A stretch of DNA of 39,162 bases, taken from an uncultured Streptococcus sp. GTDB taxonomy: Bacteria; Bacillota; Bacilli; Lactobacillales; Streptococcaceae. The first letter of the stretch is position 1. The number at the start of each line of letters is the position of its first letter. Made by a program: the position numbers and the translations under genes. Of the stretch, positions 1 to 7,201 are shown one piece after another. The notes beneath the pieces were generated by a model. The model saw only the letters and a program-made list of their open reading frames with translations, ran no database searches and was not told the origin of the DNA. Where the stretch lies: the NCBI RefSeq assembly GCF_905372115.1, contig NZ_CAJPNR010000016.1:1-39162 (forward strand), in the 5' to 3' direction.

Positions 1-1563
1 GCCAATGATACCAAGATTGACCAAGAAGGTAAGCTAATTGGTGACCCAACAGAAACAGCCTTTATCCAATATGCTCTAGACAAGGGCTATGATGTGAAGG
101 CCTTTTTAGAGAAATATCCTCGAGTAGCTGAGCTGCCCTTTGATTCAGATCGTAAGCTCATGTCTACTATCCATCCATTGCCAGATGGGAAATTCTTAGT
201 GGCAGTAAAGGGAGCGCCAGATCAACTCTTGAAACGCTGTGTTGCCCGTGATAAGGTTGGAGATGTTGCAGCGATTGATGATGCTACTTCACAGCTGATT
301 AAGTCTAACAACTCAGAGATGGCTCACCAAGCCCTGCGCGTGCTGGCTGGCGCCTACAAGATTATTGATGCAGTTCCGACTGACTTGACATCTGAAAATC
401 TAGAAAATGATTTAATCTTTACTGGTTTAATCGGTATGATTGACCCAGAACGTGCAGAAGCAGCAGAAGCTGTTCGTGTAGCCAAGGAAGCAGGTATTCG
501 TCCGATTATGATTACCGGTGACCATCAGGATACAGCAGAAGCTATCGCTAAGCGCTTGGGTATCATCGAAGAAGGAGATACTGAAGACCATGTCTTGACT
601 GGTGCAGAGCTCAATGAGCTTTCTGATGCAGAATTCGAAAAGGTTGTTGGTCAATACTCTGTCTATGCCCGAGTTTCGCCTGAGCACAAGGTACGGATTG
701 TCAAAGCTTGGCAAAACCAAGGTAAGGTTGTAGCTATGACAGGTGATGGCGTCAATGATGCACCAGCTCTGAAGACAGCTGATATCGGTATCGGTATGGG
801 AATTACCGGTACAGAGGTTTCTAAAGGTGCTTCAGATATCATTTTAGCAGATGATAATTTTGCGACCATTATCGTAGCTGTTGAAGAGGGAAGGAAAATA
901 TTTTCTAATATTCAAAAGACTATTCAATACCTACTTTCAGCTAATATAGCAGAAGTATTAACGATATTTTTTGCAACCTTATTTGGTTGGGATGTGTTGC
1001 AGCCAGTTCATTTGCTTTGGATTAACCTAGTAACGGATACCTTCCCTGCTATTGCTCTGGGAGTTGAACCAGCTGAGCCTGGTGCTATGAGTCATAAACC
1101 TCGTGGCCGTAAGTCTAGCTTCTTCTCAGGTGGAGTTATGAGCTCTATCATCTATCAGGGTGTTCTGCAAGGGGCTTTGGTTTTAGCGGTTTATGGTTAT
1201 GCTATCTCTAATCCCGTCCATGTTGGTGATATCAAGGCTATCCATGCGGACGCTCTTACAATGGCCTTTGCAACGCTTGGCCTCATCCAGCTCGTCCATG
1301 CTTACAATGTGAAATCTGTTTACCAATCTATCTTTACAGTTGGTCCATTCAAGTCTAAGACCTTTAACTGGTCTATTCTGGTTTCTTTCATCCTATTGAC
1401 TTCAACTATTGTAATTGATCCACTGGAAAAGATTTTCCATGTGACCAAGCTGGACTTGTCACAATGGACGGTTGTTTTGATTGGTAGCTTTGCCATGATT
1501 GTCATTGTTGAAATTGTTAAGTTCATCCAGCGTAAATTAGGTATGGACAAAAACGCTATTTAA
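1..1563 (+). CDS. P-type Ca2+-transporting ATPase, C-terminal part (5' truncated by window)
   Basis: The frame is open from base 1, so the gene begins upstream; about 520 residues are visible. The phosphorylation loop (DKTGT) lies outside. Visible are the nucleotide-binding KGAPDQLL segment, MITGDH, and the hinge motif TGDGVNDAPALK. The membrane domain follows. Its helix-5 segment LLSANIAEVL and helix-6 segment INLVTD keep the Asn/Glu and Asn/Thr/Asp that bind Ca2+ in SERCA pumps, which argues for Ca2+ rather than Na+/K+ or heavy metals. Four to five further C-terminal helices end just before the stop. The family expels cytoplasmic Ca2+ at the expense of ATP; the pneumococcal relative is called CaxP/PacL (from memory). 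A rho-independent terminator follows at once, so it probably ends its transcript. Ion specificity is inferred from residues only. Confidence 0.93.
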   Translation, partial: ANDTKIDQEGKLIGDPTETAFIQYALDKGYDVKAFLEKYPRVAELPFDSDRKLMSTIHPLPDGKFLVAVKGAPDQLLKRCVARDKVGDVAAIDDATSQLIKSNNSEMAHQALRVLAGAYKIIDAVPTDLTSENLENDLIFTGLIGMIDPERAEAAEAVRVAKEAGIRPIMITGDHQDTAEAIAKRLGIIEEGDTEDHVLTGAELNELSDAEFEKVVGQYSVYARVSPEHKVRIVKAWQNQGKVVAMTGDGVNDAPALKTADIGIGMGITGTEVSKGASDIILADDNFATIIVAVEEGRKIFSNIQKTIQYLLSANIAEVLTIFFATLFGWDVLQPVHLLWINLVTDTFPAIALGVEPAEPGAMSHKPRGRKSSFFSGGVMSSIIYQGVLQGALVLAVYGYAISNPVHVGDIKAIHADALTMAFATLGLIQLVHAYNVKSVYQSIFTVGPFKSKTFNWSILVSFILLTSTIVIDPLEKIFHVTKLDLSQWTVVLIGSFAMIVIVEIVKFIQRKLGMDKNAI

Positions 1564-1565
1564 CA

Positions 1566-1596
1566 GCAAAAAGTCATCTGCGGATGGCTTTTTTGC
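1566..1596 (+). terminator. Rho-independent terminator after the Ca2+ ATPase
   Basis: GCAAAAAGTCATC pairs with GATGGCTTTTTTGC around a TGCG loop (one G-U pair), ending in six T. It starts three bases after the ATPase stop. Confidence 0.85.
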
Positions 1597-1607
1597 GTAC
1601 AAGGCGA

Positions 1608-1613
1608 TATAAT
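1608..1613 (+). promoter_or_regulatory. -10 box for the DUF2785 gene
   Basis: A perfect TATAAT lies 38 bases before the ATG at 1652, directly behind the upstream terminator. No good -35 is visible because that region is the terminator's T tract. An AAAGGACGG ribosome site lies at about 1636-1644. Confidence 0.6.
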
Positions 1614-1651
1614 CAAATTCAAAGAAAGGAACTCGAAAGGACGGTGAAAGT

Positions 1652-2443
1652 ATGTATCAAAACTTACGAAAGAAGTTGGAAGAGGCTTCTCCTTTATATT
1701 ATGAGGAAGAAATCTTATGGTTACTGGATCATATTGGTCATCCAGAAGCGACAATCCGTGATGAGTTAGTCTTTTCGTCCTTAGCGAGGGGACTTCAGGC
1801 TGACCTATTTTCAGCTGAACAGTTTCGTTTCTTGGCTCAAGAAGCAGTCAAAAGACAAGGACTTTTTTACGAGAGTGATAAAAATGGTCAAGCTACCTTA
1901 ACACGTTCCTTCACGGCTTTACTTTATGCCAATCTCTTAAACTGTGATGGCAATCTAAACTCTTCGTATTATCAGGCTTTATCAGTGCAAGGAAGAAAAT
2001 ACTTACTAGATAAGGGGTTAAGCTACTTGTCAGTCGAAAGAGACACAAGGGGTTACTCCAGGAAATACGGTTGGGTCCATGCCTTCGCTCATGGAGCAGA
2101 CTTATTGACAGAAGTGGCTTGTCATCCGGACTTTCCCTCCAGTAGGATGCCAGAGGTTTTAGAGATCATTCATCAAGTTTTTAAAAGAGTCTCAGTTCGT
2201 TTCGGAAATGATGAGGATTGGCGCTTAGCCCAGGTGTTCTATCAAGCCGTCTTAAAGGAAAAATTGTCGCAGCATGAACTTAGACTGTGGCTTCAATCAC
2301 AGAGTTTTCCATTGGAAAGCAACCAGGACTTCATTGCTTTTTCCAATTTTCGCTCCTGTTTATTAGAAGTCTATGTGCAGTTGGACAGCAAAAAACAGCT
2401 ATCAGATGAGCTGAGAGCTGCTATTCAACATTTCCATTACTGA
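1652..2443 (+). CDS. DUF2785 family protein
   Basis: 263 residues, soluble, helix-rich, no signal peptide. The central GWVHAFAHGADLL segment (about residues 140-152) and the later NDEDWRLAQVF match my memory of the DUF2785 family, found in Firmicutes and without established function. The start at ATG 1652 is supported by AAAGGACGG eight bases upstream; an overlapping frame starting at 1584 is a shadow. The 3' end overlaps the end of the convergent metallophosphoesterase gene by seven bases. It has its own -10 box and appears monocistronic. No catalytic function can be assigned from sequence. Confidence 0.85.
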   Translation: MYQNLRKKLEEASPLYYEEEILWLLDHIGHPEATIRDELVFSSLARGLQADLFSAEQFRFLAQEAVKRQGLFYESDKNGQATLTRSFTALLYANLLNCDGNLNSSYYQALSVQGRKYLLDKGLSYLSVERDTRGYSRKYGWVHAFAHGADLLTEVACHPDFPSSRMPEVLEIIHQVFKRVSVRFGNDEDWRLAQVFYQAVLKEKLSQHELRLWLQSQSFPLESNQDFIAFSNFRSCLLEVYVQLDSKKQLSDELRAAIQHFHY

Positions 2444-3297
2444 ACTTCAATGACCGTTAAAGCATCTCGCAGTTCAGCTGCCAGGTGTTTTTTCTTATAG
2501 TCTCGGAATTCGGCTAAATCTTTAATAGCATTATAACGCTTGTGCAGGCGATACATCTGGGGAATCTTATACTGAGGAAAATCTTCAAAAAAGTTCTGAG
2601 TCAGTTCCCATTCGCGGATGTAGCCCAGAGGACGCATATGGTAGCGGACCCCTTCGATAACACGGCTTTGATGGCGGTGGTGGAGATGACCAAAAACCAC
2701 CTCTTTCACCTTGTATTTGACAAAGAGCCGATGAAAAGCTTGGCTTCCTAGGAAGGCGTTGAAGCGCTGGAAATAGGGATGGTCGTATAGAAAGTCTTGA
2801 TGGGGGACAAAATGCAGAGCAACAATAATGGGATCATCTAAAGTCGCCAGCAATTTTTCTAACTCTTGCAGCGTCTGAACTGTAATACTAGGGTCGTCGA
2901 GTTGACGCTCCAATCTGCGGTCAAACCAGAAATTGGTCTTGGTTCTCAGATGTTCTTCCTTGCTTTTTTCTGGAACAAAGCTGTAGTCATACCAGCCAGA
3001 AAAGCTGACGAGCGTGGTCCGGCCGAACTGCTGGATCTGAAAATCATAGTTTAAAATTTCTTGCTCAGAAAGTCCCAGCATATCGTGATTTCCCAGATTA
3101 AAAGAAAGAGGAATCTCTTGCTTCAAAGTTTCAAGAAAGGGCAAACTAATCTTGGTCAGGTCGTTGGACAGGTCACCAGCGATGTGTAGGTGGTCAATAC
3201 CTTCCTCTTTTAAAAGCTGGCGAAGAGCTTGGTGTTCAAAATTCCCAAACTGATTTGAGTCCAGATGGAGGTCGCTCATAAATCCGATTCTTGTCAT
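2437..3297 (-). CDS. Calcineurin-like metallophosphoesterase
   Basis: 286 residues. The dinuclear-metal motifs of the family are in order: SDLHLD (Asp9, His11), AGDLSND (Asp42), GNHDM (Asn70, His71), then ALHFVPH and GHLHHRHQ near residues 170-215. It should hydrolyse a phosphate ester; the substrate cannot be told. The distal part lacks membrane segments. The start at 3297 has no recognisable Shine-Dalgarno: a TATGCT-like -10 on the minus strand (3309-3314) lies only 11 bases upstream, so the transcript would have a very short leader. The alternative ATG at 3279 (MSDLHLD) would remove the first beta strand and is less likely. It converges on, and overlaps, the DUF2785 gene. Confidence 0.9.
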   Translation of the reverse strand: MTRIGFMSDLHLDSNQFGNFEHQALRQLLKEEGIDHLHIAGDLSNDLTKISLPFLETLKQEIPLSFNLGNHDMLGLSEQEILNYDFQIQQFGRTTLVSFSGWYDYSFVPEKSKEEHLRTKTNFWFDRRLERQLDDPSITVQTLQELEKLLATLDDPIIVALHFVPHQDFLYDHPYFQRFNAFLGSQAFHRLFVKYKVKEVVFGHLHHRHQSRVIEGVRYHMRPLGYIREWELTQNFFEDFPQYKIPQMYRLHKRYNAIKDLAEFRDYKKKHLAAELRDALTVIEVQ

Positions 3298-3607
3298 GGT
3301 TTTAGTCTAGCATATTTTTCAAAACTTGAAAATGCTTAAGCACCTATGGAGAGTTCCCCTTTTATCTGAACACCTCATAAATTATCGTAATCTTATATTT
3401 CGTTTATTCATGGACGAGGCCTAGGAAGGCTTGAAATAATTCTTCCAACCCCATGTCATTATATTACTTTTCTAACAATTAGGTGACAAGGAGTCGCTTG
3501 TCTTGCCTAGCTAGGGAAAATCCGATAAAATGTAAGCTGCTGAATGTGAGATTAGGCAAACTGTTTAATTTATGTTATAATTAAACGATATGTGAAAAGA
3601 GGTATTT
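3298..3607. other. Intergenic region between divergent metallophosphoesterase and prfB genes
   Basis: 310 bases with no convincing coding region. Near 3310-3337 an imperfect inverted repeat (GCATATTTTTCAA / TTGAAAATGC) overlaps the probable minus-strand promoter. The prfB promoter and ribosome site (AGAGG at about 3598-3602) occupy the right end. The middle (about 3340-3550) shows nothing I can identify. Confidence 0.6.
3573..3581 (+). promoter_or_regulatory. Extended -10 promoter of prfB
   Basis: TGTTATAAT matches the TGnTATAAT extended -10. The start codon is 27 bases on, after an AGAGG ribosome site. Confidence 0.7.
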
Positions 3608-4703
3608 ATGGACATTTCAGAAATTCGTCAAAAGATTGACGCAAATCGTGAAAAATTAGCTTCTTTTAGGGGGTCTCTTTGACTTAGAAGGTCTGGAAGA
3701 AGAAATTGCCATCTTAGAAAATAAGATGACAGAACCCGACTTTTGGGATGACAACATTGCAGCCCAGAAGACATCTCAAGAGCTGAATGAACTCAAGCAA
3801 ACCTATGAAAATTTCCATCAGATGACTGAGCTTTTTGATGAATCGGAAATCTTGCTTGATTTTCTTGCCGAGGATGAGTCGGTTCAGGGAGAGTTGGAAG
3901 AAAAGCTGGACGAACTCGAGAAAATGATGACCAGCTATGAAATGACCCTGCTCCTATCTGAGCCTTATGACAATAACAATGCTATCCTTGAAATTCACCC
4001 GGGCTCTGGTGGTACAGAGGCCCAGGATTGGGGAGATATGCTGCTGCGTATGTATACGCGCTTTGGCAATGCCAAGGGCTTCAAAGTTGAGGTCTTGGAC
4101 TATCAGGCGGGAGACGAAGCGGGAATTAAGTCAGTGACTCTTTCATTTGAAGGTCCGCACGCTTATGGTCTGCTCAAGTCAGAAATGGGAGTCCACCGTT
4201 TGGTTCGGATTTCACCATTTGACTCAGCTAAACGTCGCCATACTTCTTTTACCTCAGTAGAGGTCATGCCAGAGCTGGATGACACCATTGAAGTGGAAAT
4301 TCGCGATGACGATATTAAGATGGACACTTTCCGCTCGGGAGGAGCCGGCGGACAGAATGTCAATAAAGTTTCTACTGGTGTGCGGCTGACCCATATTCCT
4401 ACAGGAATTGTGGTGCAGTCTACGGTTGACCGGACCCAGTATGGAAACCGTGATCGGGCGATGAAGATGCTGCAGGCCAAGCTTTATCAGCTAGAGCAAG
4501 AGAAACAAGCAGCCGAAGTCGATTCACTCAAGGGAGATAAGAAGGAAATTTCCTGGGGCAGCCAAATCCGCTCCTATGTCTTTACGCCTTATACCATGGT
4601 CAAAGACCATCGGACCAGTTACGAAGTAGCACAGGTGGACAAGGTTATGGACGGAGATTTGGATGGTTTCATCGACGCTTATTTGAAATGGCGTTTGAAC
4701 TAG
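3608..4703 (+). CDS. prfB: Peptide chain release factor 2 with programmed +1 frameshift
   Basis: RF2 recognises UGA and UAA and triggers peptide release. Frame one starts at ATG 3608 (MDISEIRQK...) and meets an in-frame TGA at codon 25 (3680-3682). Slipping one base at CTT-T resumes at GAC 3681 and runs to 4703. The joined product, 3608-3679 plus 3681-4703, is 364 residues, the usual RF2 length. The GGQ loop is present (SGGAGGQNVNKV), as is SPFDSAKRRHTSF. Taking only the longest single frame (ATG 3726) would lose the first 39 residues. ftsE follows after 44 bases, and a single promoter upstream of prfB could serve prfB-ftsE-ftsX. Confidence 0.97.
3668..3683 (+). promoter_or_regulatory. RF2 autoregulatory +1 frameshift site
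   Basis: The site reads TTTAGGGGGTCTCTTTGAC, spanning 3666-3684. The AGGGGG acts as an internal Shine-Dalgarno three bases before the CTT slippery codon, followed by TGA then C, the poor termination context. When RF2 is scarce the ribosome shifts from CTT to TTT and makes full-length RF2. The architecture is identical to the known E. coli element apart from one codon. Confidence 0.95.
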
Positions 4704-4726
4704 GAAATGTAAGAGATTAGAATTAG

Positions 4727-4745
4727 ATTGAAAGGAAATTTCAAT
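4727..4745 (+). promoter_or_regulatory. Hairpin presenting the ftsE ribosome-binding site
   Basis: ATTGAAA and TTTCAAT form a perfect 7-bp stem around a GGAAA loop. The Shine-Dalgarno AAAGGA is partly in the stem and partly in the loop, and the ATG follows three bases after the stem. Confidence 0.5.
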
Positions 4746-4747
4746 AG

Positions 4748-5440
4748 ATGTCAATAATTGAAATGAAAGATGTTGTCAAGAAGTATGGCAACGGGACCAC
4801 TGCCCTGCGTAGTGTGTCTATTAATGTAGAACCTGGGGAGTTTGCCTATATTGTTGGCCCTTCAGGAGCAGGAAAGTCAACCTTTATTCGTTTGCTTTAC
4901 AGGGAGATAAAGCTGGATAAGGGAAGTCTGAAAGTAGCTGATTTTGACTTAGCTAAGATTAAGAAGCGTGATGTTCCAATGTTGCGCCGTCAGGTCGGAG
5001 TCGTCTTCCAAGACTACAAACTTCTTCCTAAAAAGACAGTGTATGAGAATATTGCCTACGCCATGGAAGTTATCGGTGAACGCCGCCGCAATATTAAAAA
5101 GCGGGTTATGGAAGTGCTGGACCTGGTTGGTCTTAAGCACAAGGTTCGCTCATTCCCTAATGAGCTTTCCGGTGGTGAGCAGCAGCGGATTGCCATTGCG
5201 CGTGCGATTGCCAACAACCCAAAAGTCCTGATTGCGGATGAGCCGACAGGAAACTTGGACCCAGATAATTCTTGGGAGATTATGAACCTGCTGGAGCGGA
5301 TTAACCTTCAGGGAACAACTGTCCTGATGGCAACCCACAACAGCCAGATTGTAAATACTCTGCGTCACCGCGTTATTGCTATTGAAAATGGCCGTGTGGT
5401 ACGTGATGAAGCGGAAGGAGAATACGGATACGATGATTAG
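4748..5440 (+). CDS. ftsE: Cell division ABC ATPase FtsE
   Basis: 230 residues, the family's usual size. Walker A GPSGAGKST (Lys43), Q-loop FQDYKLL, signature LSGGEQQRIAIARA, Walker B VLIADEPTGNLD and H-loop ATHN are all intact. FtsE binds ATP under the membrane and drives FtsX. In streptococci the pair is essential and activates the peptidoglycan hydrolase PcsB at the septum (known from pneumococcus). The ftsX start lies inside the last codons of ftsE, so translation is probably coupled. The gene after prfB is the conserved streptococcal order. Confidence 0.97.
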   Translation: MSIIEMKDVVKKYGNGTTALRSVSINVEPGEFAYIVGPSGAGKSTFIRLLYREIKLDKGSLKVADFDLAKIKKRDVPMLRRQVGVVFQDYKLLPKKTVYENIAYAMEVIGERRRNIKKRVMEVLDLVGLKHKVRSFPNELSGGEQQRIAIARAIANNPKVLIADEPTGNLDPDNSWEIMNLLERINLQGTTVLMATHNSQIVNTLRHRVIAIENGRVVRDEAEGEYGYDD

Positions 5441-6359
5441 AAGATTTTTTCGTCATTTGATTGAGTCGCTTAAGAGTCTTACGCGGAATGGTTGGATGAC
5501 TGTAGCGGCTGTCAGCTCGGTTATGATTACCTTGAGCTTAGTGGCTGTCTTTGCTTCAGTAATTTTAAATACAGCCAAGCTGGCAAATGATATTTCCAAT
5601 AATGTCCGCGTCATGGTATACATGCGTAAGGATGTTTTCGATAATAGCGAAACGATTGTAAAAGAAGGCCAAACAGTTCAGAATGAGGACTACCACAAGG
5701 TCTATGATGCTCTGACTTCTATGAAAAATGTAGAGAAGGTTACTTTTTCTAGCAAGCAAGAGCAGTATAATAAGCTAACAGAGACCATGGGTAGTGAGTG
5801 GGATGTTTTTGATGAAGAAAATAATCCACTTTACGATGCTTATATTGTTGAGACCAAGGCACCTAAGTATGTAGAATCTGTTACAAAAGATGCTCGTAAG
5901 ATTGATGGTGTTTCAGAGGTTCAAAATGGTGGTACCAATACCAAAAATCTCTTTGCGTTTTCTAATTTCATCCAAACATGGGGATTGATTGGGACAGCGC
6001 TTCTGATTTTCATTGCTATCCTTCTCATTTCCAATACTATTCGGATTACTATTATTTCCCGAAGTCGCGAGATTCAAATCATGCGCTTGGTTGGTGCCAA
6101 GAATAGCTATATCCGCGGACCATTTCTGTTTGAAGGAGCATGGATTGGCTTGTTAGGAGCAACAGTTCCGTCACTTGTAGTGTATTTGACATATGGTATA
6201 GCCTACAAGACTATGAATAAGAGCTTAGTAGGTCAAGGACTTTCTATGATTGATCCAAAACTCTTTAGTCCGATTATGATAGCAGCACTCTTTGTGTTGG
6301 GAATTCTTATCGGATCATTGGGATCTATCATCTCTATGAGACGCTTCTTGAAGATTTAA
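5433..6359 (+). CDS. ftsX: Cell division membrane protein FtsX
   Basis: 308 residues from ATG 5433. That start overlaps ftsE by eight bases and has GGAAGGAG about 13 bases upstream; an in-frame start at 5376 would extend 19 residues into ftsE and is unlikely. Topology: cytoplasmic N-terminus, TM1 at about 22-45, an extracellular loop of about 125 residues, then three C-terminal helices. The extracellular loop is where pneumococcal FtsX binds PcsB. The RSREIQIMRLVGAKNSYIRGPF segment is the FtsX/MacB-type coupling region. A strong terminator follows directly. Confidence 0.96.
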   Translation: MIRRFFRHLIESLKSLTRNGWMTVAAVSSVMITLSLVAVFASVILNTAKLANDISNNVRVMVYMRKDVFDNSETIVKEGQTVQNEDYHKVYDALTSMKNVEKVTFSSKQEQYNKLTETMGSEWDVFDEENNPLYDAYIVETKAPKYVESVTKDARKIDGVSEVQNGGTNTKNLFAFSNFIQTWGLIGTALLIFIAILLISNTIRITIISRSREIQIMRLVGAKNSYIRGPFLFEGAWIGLLGATVPSLVVYLTYGIAYKTMNKSLVGQGLSMIDPKLFSPIMIAALFVLGILIGSLGSIISMRRFLKI

Positions 6360-6368
6360 CAAATCATA

Positions 6369-6407
6369 AAAAACAGAGTTTGAAGTTCTTCAAACTCTGT
6401 TTTTGTT
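6369..6407. terminator. Strong, potentially bidirectional terminator after ftsX
   Basis: AAACAGAGTTTGAA pairs perfectly with TTCAAACTCTGTTT, loop of about four bases, with A-rich left and T-rich right flanks. It lies between convergent ftsX and the MBL-fold gene and may stop both. Confidence 0.9.
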
Positions 6408-6427
6408 ATAGTTAATTACTTTAATGG

Positions 6428-7066
6428 CTACTGAGCTAAAAATGGATTAAAGATTTTTTCATGTGAAATAGTGGTATCATGACCATGACCAGGATAAACA
6501 GCATAGTCTTTGGGTAATACCAGAAGTTTCTCACGAATGGATGTTAGCAATTGCTCCATGTTTCCTGTCGGCAGATCCGTTCGTCCGATGCTTTCCCGAA
6601 AGAGGGCATCACCCGTCAAAACAAGATGGTCATCTGGAAAGACTAGCGAGATACCTCCGACAGAGTGGCCAGGTGTTGCAAGCACATAGAAGTGAAAGCC
6701 TCCAAGATCATAGTCTGTCTCGTAGGAGAAAAACTCTTCTGCTGGTCGACAGATAATATCATCCTTATCAGCATGGCGCGCCAGACCAGATAGGTTATCT
6801 GTCGGTGTGTAGAGCCAGCTGCTTTCACTCTCAGCCACATAGACAGGTGGGGCCGCATAGTGCTCTCGAACCTTTTCTAAGCTCATAATATGGTCATAAT
6901 GGGTGTGGGTTAGGAGAATAGCAATAACAGGCTTGGCGAATTCCTCCAGCTTGCGCTCAATCTTTTTCCAGTCACTGCCAGGATCGACGACTAGGAGACC
7001 CTGATTATTTTCTAAGATATAGGTGTTTTCAAAAGCTACAAGGTTGATAATTTTATGAATCTTCAT
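6428..7066 (-). CDS. MBL-fold metallo-hydrolase (glyoxalase II-like)
   Basis: 212 residues. The metal-binding set is complete: THTHYDH (His54, His56, Asp58, His59), TPGHS (His134), TGDALF (Asp153) and YPGHGH (His194). This is the YcbL/glyoxalase II-like branch of the metallo-beta-lactamase fold, usually a thioester or phosphate ester hydrolase; the substrate is unknown. GAGGAA before the ATG gives a good ribosome site, and a TGTTACACT extended -10 lies on the minus strand at about 7099-7107. It is divergent from dinG, 135 bases apart. Confidence 0.92.
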   Translation of the reverse strand: MKIHKIINLVAFENTYILENNQGLLVVDPGSDWKKIERKLEEFAKPVIAILLTHTHYDHIMSLEKVREHYAAPPVYVAESESSWLYTPTDNLSGLARHADKDDIICRPAEEFFSYETDYDLGGFHFYVLATPGHSVGGISLVFPDDHLVLTGDALFRESIGRTDLPTGNMEQLLTSIREKLLVLPKDYAVYPGHGHDTTISHEKIFNPFLAQ

Positions 7067-7149
7067 CTGATTTCCTCGGAAAATGTATTCTGCTATTGAG
7101 TGTAACAGAAAAGAGAATTTTTTGCACAGAATTGCTTCATAGACTATGG

Positions 7150-7163
7150 CTGAAAATTTTCAG
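7150..7163. repeat. Perfect palindrome in the divergent MBL/dinG promoter region
   Basis: CTGAAAATTTTCAG is a perfect 14-base palindrome just upstream of where the dinG -35 should lie. AATTTTCAGA within it resembles half of a CodY box (AATTTTCWGAAAATT), but the other half is poor. Confidence 0.4.
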
Positions 7164-7183
7164 ATGTCTCAGAATGGCTTTTA

Positions 7184-7192
7184 TGATATAAT
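7184..7192 (+). promoter_or_regulatory. Extended -10 promoter of dinG, placed for a leaderless start
   Basis: TGATATAAT ends only nine bases before the dinG ATG at 7202. Transcription would start at about 7199-7202, and no Shine-Dalgarno is present. Confidence 0.65.
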
Positions 7193-7201
7193 CATAGCAG
7201 T

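Noticed and set aside
1584..1769. Plus-strand frame overlapping the DUF2785 start
   Set aside because: Starts inside the terminator's T tract and reads out of frame through the DUF2785 gene.
3726..4703. prfB starting at ATG 3726 as a 325-residue gene
   Set aside because: The upstream frame with the canonical frameshift site gives the normal 364-residue RF2.
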